The notes beneath the pieces were generated by a model, which did not search any database, was not told the origin of the DNA, and saw only the letters and a program-made list of their open reading frames with translations. A stretch of DNA of 64,000 bases from Platynereis dumerilii (Eukaryota > Annelida > Polychaeta > Phyllodocida > Nereididae), in the NCBI GenBank assembly GCA_026936325.1, contig JAPTHN010000003.1, positions 104,203,360 to 104,267,359 on the forward strand, read 5' to 3'. Within the stretch, counting starts at the first letter, position 1; the number at the start of each line of letters is the position of its first letter. The translations under genes were made by a program, and so were the position numbers. Positions 22,053-33,800 of this stretch are shown here, piece after piece.

Positions 22053-23732
22053 CAAGTGGTTGCACAGTATTTTAATGCGATGTCGTGCACTGGTAGCAGA
22101 GCTACGTTTGTGCATCTTATGCACTCCGTTTTTTTTTGGCCAATAATTTCTTGATCACATTTGATGAAACAAATTCTTTCTGAACAGTCTGGTCTTCAAA
22201 CACATAATTTCTGATGTAAGGGGGTGACCATTTCATATCCAGGGAGGGGGAGGGCTTGGAATTTTTTTTTTAGTAAATAATTTCTTGCTCACTTCTGATG
22301 AAACAAATTCTTTCTGAACAGTCTGATCCTGAAATAAATCATTCCTGGTGGGGATACATTTAACAGCCTGGTGTTTCTAAGTTAGGGGCAACAATTTAAT
22401 AATCAGGGGGACTTGGGGAGGATCTCAGCAGGAAATCTTTACTTATTTTTGTAAATCACTTCAATTATTTGGCCGACATCTTGTCCCTGTTGGACAGCAA
22501 TCCATGGGCCAGACAATCCCTTGGCATATGCTGCATCTAGTTGTCACTGCTTAGCATAGAAAAACACATCATCTGGCATCTTTGGTATATTTGCACATGC
22601 TTGCACTTCATCATTATGAACAGTCAACATTTTGGAGCCACAAGACCAGCTTTTCAGAAACATAAACAGGTGAAGGGCCCTCTAGTGGCCAAAAATGTAA
22701 CTATGACAGGTGAATTTGGAGATGGGCCCCCACTGAATTATATTGCACAACACAGCATCAGCCATCAGTGCCCTCTAGTGGTCATTTCTTGAACCACAGG
22801 CAAAGAGATCTTGCACTTGGTGACCCCAGACCAATTAAAGTTCAATGTCAAAGAAAGTCCTGATTGCATTTCTACATAATTATGGGATTTTCACTCAAAA
22901 ACTCAATAAGGGATAGAATGAGTTATATTTTTGTCACTCAAATCTTGAGAAGCTTGACAAAAATGAATAACCAGAGGCCATGAAATACACTGTACATAGC
23001 ATGTGGTGCAGTATATAGTGATCATCCACTTCTGTAATTTTTGAGATTAAGGAGATTTACAATTGTTAATGCCTTAGGAAAAAAAGCTCTAATCAATAGC
23101 CATAGACAAGGCTACTGACCAGTGTGCTGGTCATGCAGCCACTGAACCTTAAGAAAAGTCTGTGAACTTTGCACACGTGGTTGTGTTGGGGGTGTGGCCT
23201 AGTGAAGAAATGAGGCCTCTGATAGGCTAAGAGCTTTGGCTTTTCTGGGAAAGTTGGGTTGCTTGCTTTTGAGAAGGTCCCTCAAGTAAGGTCATGGGAT
23301 CAGCTGAGTCAAAATATTGGGGGTCTTCTCAAAATATACATCTATTACTAGGCCTGCAGAATTAGTTGTGTAAACAGAATAAAAGATGCATTGAATGTGT
23401 GATTTCCACTGGCAATTGGTGACACAATGAGAGCTCACTTCGTGCATACAGGTATGTAAACATTCCTAATTAATCTGTGCAGTGTTCAGGAAGAATTTAT
23501 GGCTTGCATATATACATGTATGCACAGTATGCATTATCATGGCTTCGGAAGGTGCATGCTGTAGGCCCAATCAACAATCAACACTTCAACAACAATAATC
23601 ACAACATCTGGGCAGTTGAATAGGCCTATGAAACTATTATTACTCACTTACTTGTACAGGTTTAATTGTCCCTCTACAGAATTAATCAGCTGATCTGCTT
23701 GACATCAAATTGATGATGCAATACGGCTTCCC

Positions 23733-23774
<42 letters not shown>

Positions 23775-25000
23775 GTTTAGCTTTCTATCTGTCTATCTAT
23801 CATCCTACTGTAAATTCAAGGACTCCTTCGTCTTAACCAGCCAGACAGGGGTGCCCATCGACAAAAACTTGCATGCTACCTTTTCTCATCCGCAAGAAGG
23901 ACATCTATAGGCTGGGTTTTATGGTCAAAATTAAAATTTTAATATTTTTCCCCACTCTCACCCCCATTTCACGGGTATTATGCTAGTAAGCTATAATGTA
24001 CATAAGCCCAAAGTGACTTTTGTTCAGGGGGGGGGGCTGGTAGGGTGTGTGGACACTGGACAGTGACCTTTCCCATACAAAAAGCCGGCCACAGAGACTT
24101 ACCCCAGCAGCAGCTGGCAGAGAGGAAGGGGGGGGGGGGTTGTCAAGTGAGTTTTGATTAATATTATTTGTAGAAATTATTACATCTTTGGGTAGTCAGT
24201 ATTAAAAATTTTATATGATCTGACTTGTAATTCTTCAGAGCATGGATTAAATAGCCTGGCCTGATTATCAAATTATATGTTCACTATACCTTGTTCCTCA
24301 TGCCATGTAAACAAACTTATCAGTCTGAGCGCTCTGTCTCCCTTTAGATAAAAAATTTATAATCAAGAAAAAAGTGAAACAGAAACATTGAAATGGTCTT
24401 AAGAGGGGGGGGGGCAGTCCAATTTTGACACCTCATGTGTCAAAATGATTCATCTGGAAATTTATAGGCCTACATTTAAGATTTTTGCTTTGCACTGATG
24501 TAATGATGAGCAGGCAATCAACACTTGGAGCACAATATAATTTGCGCCAAAAAGTTGAGGGTCTTCTCAAAACATACATTTGCCTGTTACTATCCAAATT
24601 AATTTTGTATAGGCTTATTAAATCCCACTTTTATTTGCTTAGCTTTGCATGTGTTGTGTTAAATTGGAATTTGGCCTGCATCTTCCAAATATGACACTTA
24701 TTGCTGTTTAGATAGTTCAGGAATAGGTTTGAATTGGAATATAGAAGTGTGGTGGCTTCAAAGAGGCAATTGAGTATGGCAATTACTGGCAATTACCAGT
24801 GCCTGGGACCAAGATAAACCCCTGGGAAACCCATCCGTGTGTGCGTAAAAAAATCGCTCCCTGTCTGATTTCGGAATTCCACGCAGGTGAACATGGACAC
24901 GGAGTGGACCAAAGAATAGCATGTAGTGCAATTAATTGTTGTTCTATTTTTCACGCACACGGAGCATGCAACTCAGAGCACGCAGCACGGACAAATGGGT
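22053..25000. other. Non-coding part of the 9.56-kb insertion
   Basis: No gene is supported in this stretch. It holds two near-copies of a TTTCTTGxTCAC ... ATGAAACAAATTCTTTCTGA segment (about 22148-22190 and 22285-22325), two CCCTCTAGTGG motifs (about 22679 and 22771) and an ATCT microsatellite (23736-23774). It also has several G-runs of 9-11 bases (near 24029, 24130 and 24403). Confidence 0.5.
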
Positions 25001-25009
25001 AGTCCCCTT

Positions 25010-25275
25010 TATGCATTACTGCACTGCAGCACGGCACTGAATTACAACAATGCATTACAGCACTGCATTACAGAACTGCATCACAACACTGCATTGTATT
25101 ACCTGAGTTACCTCTCCTGCACCGCTTTGCATTACTGCAATGCATTACTGGATTGTATTACTGCACTGCACATAGCATTACAGCACTGCATCACTGCACT
25201 ACCTTACAACAATGCATTATTGCACTGCATTACAACAATTCATCAATGTATTGCATTACGGCACTGCATTAACAG
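25010..25275. repeat. Degenerate short repeat around GCATTACAGCACT
   Basis: This is an irregular array of 10-20 bp units of the form GCATTACxGCACTGCATTAC. Long open frames over it are composition artefacts. Confidence 0.75.
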
Positions 25276-25354
25276 AGCACTGACCTGAGCGTTTTGTTGC
25301 AGTGCTACAATGTTTGATATATAGACGGAGCCATGGCAATCTGGTACCATATAT

Positions 25355-25810
25355 ACTCGAATAGAGGCTACAGGAATAAAGGCCCAGTGAATTAAGGCCC
25401 AACTTCAATTTGAATAAAACCATCTCAAACAGAGGCCCCCTCATATAAAGTACCATGTCAAGTAGAGGCCCCAATTGAATAGACTCAATTGGCTCCACTC
25501 TGATGAAGACTGCACTCAAAGAGAGACCCCCTCAAATACAAGCTCCCTTTTAATAGAGGCCCCACTTCCATACAGGTCCATTGAATAGAGCCCCTCCCCT
25601 CGAATAAAGGCCTCAAATACTGCACCCCTTGCATAAGGTCAAGTCCCAACTTGCATAGAGGCCCCCCCCGAATAAAGGCCCCACTAGAATAGAGGCCCAT
25701 CTTGAATATATGCCCCCCCATTCAATAGAGGACCCCTTGAATATCAGCCTCTCTGAAATAAAAGACCCCCTTGAGAAGAGGTCCGTTTGAATAAAGGACC
25801 CCTCTTCATC
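25355..25810. repeat. Degenerate repeat around GAATAGAGGCCCC
   Basis: There are about 25 irregular copies of a 15-25 bp unit built on AATAGAGGCCCC or AATAAAGGCCC with variable spacers. It lies just before the second gag-like stretch. Confidence 0.8.
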
Positions 25811-26034
25811 TGAGACATAGATGGCAGTGAATATATATTACCACTATTATGCAACTGGCCACCACTGAAAAGGAAAACCACGGAAAACCACTGAAAACCA
25901 CAGCATATGAACTTGGCTGGCATTGCCATTTACTGTTTTTGCTGTCAATTGCCTGTTTGAAGAAATAATGCGCTATATATATATAGTCCATCTGGTGGTC
26001 ACATTAACATCGCTTGCGATTCTAGTTGATGGTG

Positions 26035-26624
26035 AGCAGGGCTATACTACAGCTAGAAGAATCCTGAAGAAGCGCTTTGGAAATGTGGATATAATTACCG
26101 ATCGCATCCTCAAGAACCTAAAAGTTGGTGGCCCTATCAAGACAGCGGATGAAATTCAACAACTCTCTGATGATATCTGCAATTCGTATGCGACTCTCCA
26201 CAAGATGAAAAGAATAAATGAGGTCAACACACAATCTTCAATAGTTGAGATCATCAGGCGAACGCCCCAATTTCTGCAAGACCGATGGAAAGAGTACGTA
26301 TTTGACTATAAACGTTCTAATGACAAGTATCCCAATTTCAAAGAACTTATGGATTTCTTCCTTGAAGTTTCTGAGGAAGTAACTGATCCAATCTATGGCT
26401 ACTCCATGGCGACTAGTAAGCCATCCACTGAAAACAAGTCAAAATATTCTGTATCTTCATTTGCAACTGCCATTGATCATGACCACAATGTAAAGCTACC
26501 TGCATGTGTTGCATGTGGAGAGAACCATCGTCTGTTTGACTGCATGAAGTTCAAGTCTATGAAGCCATCTAGGAGACAACAATTGGTAACTTCTTACAAA
26601 CTTTGTGAACTTTGCCATCAATAA
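26035..26624 (+). mobile_element. BEL/Pao gag-like fossil, C-terminal part
   Basis: This open stretch starts GYTTARRILKKRFGNVD, carries a region with FLQDRWKEYVFDY and ends in a cysteine/histidine segment (CVACGENHRLFDCMKF ... LCELCHQ). All are typical of the second half of BEL/Pao gag and its zinc-knuckle region. It is about 6 kb downstream of the other gag-like stretch, with minisatellite and low-complexity DNA between. It is a broken element and no LTR or pol region was found. Confidence 0.65.
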
Positions 26625-26633
26625 GTTTCTATA

Positions 26634-26846
26634 TATTTAAGATATCACTATGAAACTATCATGGTATAATGGGCCTGTGTTTAAGGCTGACAAAAAGTGC
26701 AAAGCTTGCTTTCGGGCATTACCGGCTAATTACACCATAGAAGGTATGAGAAGGCAAAAAATGAAAAATCTGTTTTTTGTTTGTTTTAAGAATATTATTC
26801 AACAAAATGTGTGCAAGTTTCATAGTGATATCTTAAATATTCTTTG
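26634..26846. mobile_element. Small inverted-repeat element, about 213 bp
   Basis: ATATTTAAGATATCACTATG starts at about 26634 and its exact reverse complement lies at about 26820-26846, enclosing roughly 165 bp. The structure looks like a short MITE, but target duplications are not clear. Confidence 0.45.
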
Positions 26847-27094
26847 CTGCAGAGGTATTTGAAGAAACAAAGTTTCATTGTGAATAAACTGCATTTCAAG
26901 TTAGTATTTTCTTCACATTCATGTTTAAATTTACTAGCATAATGTGTCATAGACGTCACAAAAATGCATATACAACCTCAAATTTTTTGATTTGGAACCT
27001 AATAACACATAGGAAGCATATCAGTGATTATTGATTTTTTGGTCAATTTCACCAGAAGTCCCAAATTTTACCAACTTGTGGCATTGGTCCAGAT

Positions 27095-28412
27095 AATGAT
27101 TGGTTTTCACACTGAATGATACAATGCAATCGTACTAATGAAGAGTGTAACAGAGTAGACAGATTTTTGGGGCACCGTTTGCAGAGGGCGTAGACTTGAA
27201 ACTGTGCTGTTAGCTGTAATGTATTAATCAGAATATACAGTTCAGATACTATTTAAAGAAAATATTCATCATATTACTCTGAATCTGGAGATAGCACTAA
27301 GATATTTCAAGCCAATTGGCTATCATCAGTTCAGTGGAGGACCACCTGTCCACCCCAGATTGTAGGAAGTCCTTAAAATGCAGGACTATTCTTCAAACTC
27401 AAAAGATGGATGGCTTTTGTTCTCTAGGACTCTATGATCAGTGAAATTGTAGTGCCTCACAATATTTCACTTTTCTCTTCACCCATATACTCAATCATAA
27501 GACTATCTAAACTTTAACTGAGATATAAACAATTGCATGGTTTGAGGTTTTTCCTCCAATTTAAGGCGATTTTCAAGTGGGGACATTGTCGGAGCCTGTC
27601 AGAAAAAATCGGACAGAAAAGTTATTTTAAGACGAATCGATTAAGTTGCAATCCTACCTTCATCTAAATATCATGCTTTGAGAAAGTCATGTTTGCCATA
27701 ATTAATTTAAAAGATAGGTTTCAAAGATAACTAGTCTTAGGAAGAAATATGAGACAAACAGAAGTCCGTCAAAAGAAGTATAGTCATCCTTGGATTGTAC
27801 TAATTTCATCAAAACTTATTAAATTGTTTATTTTTGAGAATCCTTCAAATTAAGTTCACAATTACTTTCTGTCAGAAATCAGAAAAATATTATGATGCAT
27901 ACATGGAATTGAACTTATTGCTTTCCAGAGTAATTATTACATTCCAACCTTACTGTTTAAAAAGTTTTATGGCTGGCTTGCCACTTATATCGCCACAGTT
28001 AGACGAGATGTATGAGTATGTTTCAGAACTCTTGTCCTCCTTGACTAGTTATTTGCGAAGTGGGCGATATCATCCTGACCATACGGTCATAGATTGCCCT
28101 GATGTTTAATTTTTCTTCTTTAGAGCTGTGGATCGACCTGTGAACATTTAATTCATTCAGTGAGCCCCAGATTTTCTTCTTAAGAGATGTGAAAATCAAC
28201 AAACACCAACTCCAATCTGAGTGATTGTATCAGTTCCCTCTTATAAATCTTTCTTCGGCAATATCCATGTTATGTTAAATTGTTTATAGACTAGTAATAA
28301 GTGCCTCTCCATATATATATGTGCACTACAAGTTTTTACCGTCATAGAAAACATACAAAAAATTCATGCTCAATGCTTTATTCAATCATCATCAGAACAC
28401 ACAACATTTGAT
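27095..28412. other. Common flank left of copy E
   Basis: This is array flank resumed after the 9.56-kb insertion. It includes a single copy of the 41-bp minisatellite motif (about 27116-27156) and the segment shared by all minus-strand copies. No gene is seen. Confidence 0.6.
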
Positions 28413-29478
28413 TTATTTGCCAAAGCAGATGAGTCTTTTGTAGCACTTTGAAGCCAGCCTTTTCCTGCAACGACATCTGCAGCATTTACCGGAACATCTG
28501 CACTTGTCACCACAGTCACAGTCACGCTTCTCTGCAAATGAAATGTCTCGGATAAAAAAGGAAAATACCAAAGGAAAAATTTGATCAAAGTTTCAGCCAG
28601 AAAAGGGTTTGCACCCTCACCTATTTCTTTACCCTCAAAGAGACGTCTTGTAACTTGATGGTCTCCAGAAACAAAGTCGTCCAAAACATCTGGAAAGAAA
28701 GATTTGATGATTTAGAAAAATGCGTATAAATGGCAGCTGAAAGACACTGATTACTAAAGGCATGAAAAATGTCCTCAGGCAGAACACAGGTTAGGATTCA
28801 ATCCGACATAAGCCAATCTGCGAGGTCATCTTCAGATCAGGTAAACGTACCCCGTTCTTCTTCATTGAGGTCCTTGGCCACTCTCTGGAGAACAGCCATA
28901 CCACGTTTCACCTGGAGAGTACAGTAAAGCTTATGAAGTACAGTCAATGTATTATAATTTAAGTTACAGATTTGTTTAGTTTCACAGTCAATTTGGCAGG
29001 ATACAACTAACCAAAATATAAATTATAATCATTAAAATACAAGAAGGAAATTCACCTCGTTTTCTTCTTCAGCAATTCATTAATCTGGAAATAGAGACAC
29101 AGAATGATGAATTGATTTGTTACCACAGAGTTTGTGAATACCAAAAGGCTAATGTGAATTGCACTGTGAGAGCACTTCTCTTGTCTCGGCAGTCATCATC
29201 AATCATTACTGAAACCTCCAAGAACATTTCACTCTACTGTGCGATTTCAGGTAAAATGTCTGACTGTATTGTGTAACTTTTTTTTTGAACCAAAGGAGGA
29301 AACTGTAATTGATCTCAATTATTCATGTACCAGCAAATTTGTACTGTGTGATATCAAACTGCATAAATGGATTGAACATTTCAAAGAACAATACCAGAGC
29401 AGCTCTTTTGTCCATGTCATCGCTGAGGGCCAGGCCCACAAGGCAGACGAGGGCAACGACAAACAGCTGGCTTTTCAT
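28413..29478 (-). pseudogene. Copy E: broken copy of the 10-Cys peptide gene
   Basis: All six exons of the family are recognisable, with normal splice sites and a TATA box at 29617-29624. The signal-peptide exon is the short form (28 codons, ending DDMDKRAAL), as in copy L. The last exon still encodes the usual ten-Cys peptide ending CFGK. The assembled coding exons do not stay open, however; I count about one break. It is probably non-functional unless splicing avoids the damage, and it is young, since the rest matches its neighbours closely. Confidence 0.7.
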
Positions 29479-29616
29479 CCTGCAACAAAATTAAAGAAAC
29501 TGATCTTTTGACTGATTTGAGAATTACAAAACTCCAAACAATCATCAAAATCATGATAATGATACTTACTTGATTGGTCAGAAGTGAAGCTGGTAACCAC
29601 ATCCTTCAAATTTCGC

Positions 29617-30745
29617 CTTTTATACCAAATTTGTGAGGCAATTAGTGGGTCATTCCATCAAATTTGACAAGTGGGCAAGCCTATATAAATTTAAAAGGCT
29701 GATATTGTTTACATTTTCTGTAATAATTGTCGGCGGAAGTGTGAACAGGAACTGATTTTCAATAAAGTGATGAGTAAGAGTTAATAACTAAGTAAGAGCT
29801 GAGTTAATAAACTAAGTGGGTCTGTGGATTTATTTTCATTTCATATACAGATCATATTGACTTTTGGCAAAGCGATAATCATTTTCAACTTTCTTCACTG
29901 ATCTGTCCATCTATACTTCTTCATGCATGCTATGCATCAGTGTTACATTTTCTTGGCAAGATATCGGTAAAACATAACTGTTAACTGAAAGAAATTATTC
30001 CTGTTGTGAACCCTCCATTGTGGACCACCCATGATCACGTGTTCATGAGAAGAGGCAAATAAAGATTTGTTCTCTCATTAACTATGTCAAAATACTGTAC
30101 GTGCATGTTCTGGCCTTTGGTTATGAACTTATGAGTCTTCACCAGATTGTTCATTGCCTTTACATGTACCTGGTTGTCAGATTTCTAGACTTACGAGGCA
30201 AATTTTGGCTTTATCTTGTGAAGGATATTTCATTTAATACTGGGTTTCAAATAAAATAAACACTAAGCTAGAATTTAAAATTGCAGACCAGTCTCCTACC
30301 ATGACTAGGAACTAAAATGAATTAAGACATAGAACAATAAACTGACTGGAATCAGGAAAGAGACTTTGACCTACTTCTCACTGATTTCAAATTGTAAATT
30401 TTGGCCGGACAGCACATAATATGAACCGGCGCTTTTACTTATAATATTAGTGCAATGTTTTGATATCTTTATTTTCATGGTCGGTGGATAGAGAAATGTG
30501 AGTTTCGGTTTAAATTTCTTGTAAACGCCTGGACAGCCTGTGGGCGAAATAAAATCAATCCCAAATCCAATTAGTGCCGATACTCAGAGTCATCCATTAT
30601 TATAAGTCAGTGCCCATTCTCATATCTACGAAAAGTTATTACAATACATGTTTATATAGGGTGATAACTAATTTGCACAGACTGTACCCACTTGTCAAAT
30701 TTGATGGAATGAGCCTCTAATTGCATGACAAATTTGGTATAAAAG
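29617..30745. promoter_or_regulatory. Divergent promoter spacer, pair E/F
   Basis: This is a short, uninterrupted spacer between TATA boxes at 29617-29624 (minus) and 30738-30745 (plus). The 37-bp element is at 30690-30726 for F and about 29636-29672 for E. In E the end next to TATA reads GAGGCAATTAG instead of TATGCAATTAG. Confidence 0.65.
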
Positions 30746-30890
30746 GCGAAACTTGAAGGATGTGATCATCAGCTTCACCTCTGACCAAGCAAGTAAGTGT
30801 CAGTGGTCATCTCTTTAATAATTACTATCATTTTGGATGTTTGTAATTATCAAATCGGTCAAAAACAGTTTCCCTCTATTTTGTTGCAGG

Positions 30891-33800
30891 ATGAAAAGCC
30901 AACTGTTTCTTGTTGCCCTTGTCTGCCTTGTGGGCCTGGCCCTCAGCGATGACATGGAGAAAAGAGCTACTTTGGTATTTTTCTTTCAATCCATTTCAGT
31001 AGTGATGATGACTGTCAGACAAAGAGTACTGCTCTCATAATGAAAAACACCACAACAGTATTTATTGGTATTTCTAGAACCTATAGTAGCAATACATCAA
31101 TTCATCATTCTGTGTCCCCTTTTCCAGATGAATGAAATTGCTGAGGAGGAAAATGAGGTAAACTTCCTTCTTTTATTCTAATGATTTTGATTTTAATTTA
31201 TTTCATTCAGCAAAACTGACATTGGAACAAAACAAATATCAAGCATATTATGTTACAGTATACTATTAGTCCGTGGGCCAGATATCGAAACCCTCCCCCC
31301 CCCTTGGGAATTTCGTAGACCCATATATTTTGAAAGATATATATCTTAAGTTACAAAATTTGCTTGTTGGTCAATCTTAGACCTCAACGATAACCAGCAG
31401 GAGCTATATGAGTGCGGGAAGGTTGAAAATAAATTTTCGCCAAACAGAATGCCGCTATTTTCAGAAAATATACTGTTATTCATACACTAATCCATGTATA
31501 GATGCTTAGATGGTACCATTTTGAAGGTATTTAATTCTTCTATCTATTTAGTGCAAAAATTGATTGATTAGGATATCTATTTTGGTCAACAGAATGGAAA
31601 ACATGCGGCCATTACTCGAAATTAAAAAGAAAATTTCATTTTATTTCACAAAAGTTCCCCGTACGGGTCACTTGGGGTCAGAAGCATCCTGAAGTTTCTT
31701 TCACATCATTCTGTATATTCATAGCTTTAAAATGATGTATAACACAACCATGTAACTGCAACAATAGCTTACCTGCAGTCAATTATTCATTATTGCATTT
31801 ATGTACGATTAAGTCAAATTTTCCGATATAGGGGATGAACGACATAGATTGCTGTGAATATATCTTCCAGGATTCTCTGTATCTTTATGAAAACAATTGT
31901 AGATATTTGTAATAGTCTATATTCTGTTAACTATGTTTTCAGGGGTTTTAAAACAGGTATTTTCATGTTTTTAACTTGGTTATGGCAGCCATATTGCAGA
32001 TTGGCAACCAAACATATTTTCTTACAAACATGTCCGGGTGACCTACATTGATGGTTTTCAGGATAAACATAATTTTTCCTGAAATAAGAACTTAATCACA
32101 ACTGGTTTTCCTTTTCTGAAAGGAAGACCAGTGCATTTACCCCTTGTTTATTCAAAATGGCAGCCTCAATCCCAGAAAAAATACATTTTTTCTGAATATC
32201 GGGTGCCAAACTTCATTATTTTTAACAAGAAATGCTTTATGCCACAAAATTGGCAAAAACTGCCTCAATAGTCATTTATATAACAAAATGTAGGTATCAT
32301 TGAAACCACAAATTAGTAGGGTATATGATGCTATGTTGATTTACAAAAGAGGAGGGACTGAAATTTGACAGAAGGTCATTTTCTTTATCTTACCCCAACA
32401 TTTTACTTAAAACAAAAGAAGATTTCCACACACATACAATCACTGTAATCAAAGGTAAATTCTATACAAAAGTGATGAATTCAGCCATGGTTAATAAAAG
32501 AAGAAATTGGTTATTTATTAAAAATATTTCTCATTTATAACAGGAATGCTCATAACAAGAGAGGCCCTTTTTCTTCCCTTACCCAGTTTTTCTTTTGCCA
32601 AAAATTATTTTTGCACAGAAATGGTAACAAAGATGTTAAATTAATTTTTTATTATTTTAAGTACAAACCATTATTTTTTTAAAGATAATATTGAGTATTA
32701 CATGGTAATTTTTAATATATTTATCAGGCTACCTGGCACATATAATTTCATTTTGGACAAAGGGTCCGGACTTTCTAGCCAGACTTTGTAAAATTTGGAC
32801 TATCGCAGATTTTTGGTAAAATTCAACAACTCCTCAACTATGAACTGGGTTAGAAGTGGTTTATAAAAATGATTAGGCATATTGAATTTAATATGGTAAT
32901 TTTGTATATTTACCAGGCTATCTGGTACATATAGTTTCATTTTGGACCAAGGTTCTGGACACTCTAGTCAAGCTTTGTAAAATTTGGACTATCGCTGAAT
33001 TTTGCTAAAATTCAACAACTCCTAAACTATGAACTGGCTTAAAAGTGGTTATGAAAATGACTAGGCATATTGAATTTTATATGGCAATTTAGGATATTTC
33101 CAAGGCTATCTGGCACATATAGTTTCATTTTGGACAAAGGGTCTGGACACTCTAGTCAAGCTTCGTAAAATTTGGACTATCGCAGAATTTTGCTAAAATT
33201 CTACAACTTCCAAAATATGAACTGGCTTAAAAGTGGTCATAAAAATGGCTAGGCATGTTTAATTTTATATGGCAATTTAGCTTATTTACCAGGCTATCTG
33301 GCACATAAAGTTTGATTTTGTACCAAGGTTCTGGATACTCCATCCACACTTTGTAAAATTTGGGCGATCGCAGATTTTTGCCAAAATTCAGCAGCTCCTC
33401 AACTATGAACTGACTTAAAAGTGGATATAAAAATGACTAGGCATATTTAATTTCATATGGTAATTTAGTATATTTACCATGCTTTCTGGCACATATAGTT
33501 TCATTTTGGACCAAGGTTCTGGACACACTAGTCAAGTTTCGTAAAATTTGGACTATCGCAGATTTTTGTTAAATTTCAACAACTTCCAAACTATGAGCTG
33601 GCTTAAAAGTGGTAATAAAAATGGCGAATCATATTGAATTCTATATGGTAATTTAGCTTATTTGCCAGGCTATCTGGCACAGATAGTTTCATTTTTGACC
33701 AAGGTTCTGGACACTCTCGTCAAGCTTCGTAAAATTCGGAAAATCATAGATTTTTGCTAAATTTCAACAACTTCCAAACTATGAACTGGCTTAAAAGTGG

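Larger units (their letters stand above)
17527..27090. mobile_element. 9.56-kb TIR-bounded insertion carrying BEL/Pao gag-like fossils
   Basis: The flank is continuous in the homologous unit near 50831, so this whole block is an insertion. The outer ends are inverted: GGTCCAGTGCCGTGAGTTGG at 17527 matches the complement of the right end (GGACCAATGCCACAAGTTGG) with four or five differences in about 28 bp. They are flanked by AGAT (4 bp; CAGAT if 5). Inside, left to right: a three-copy 200-bp repeat, a gag-like stretch, an 18-bp minisatellite, low-complexity repeats, a second gag-like stretch and a short inverted repeat. No transposase, integrase or polymerase is evident. I treat it as a broken, composite fossil. 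Its superfamily is undecided. It is younger than the C/E versus G/I duplication or was lost from G/I. Confidence 0.7.

Noticed and set aside
20314-22124. Several long open frames on both strands
   Set aside because: They are translations of the 18-bp minisatellite, whose period is a multiple of three and free of stops.
24926-25721. Open frames of 78-120 codons
   Set aside because: They lie in the degenerate GCATTAC and AGAGGCCCC repeats and have strongly repetitive composition.
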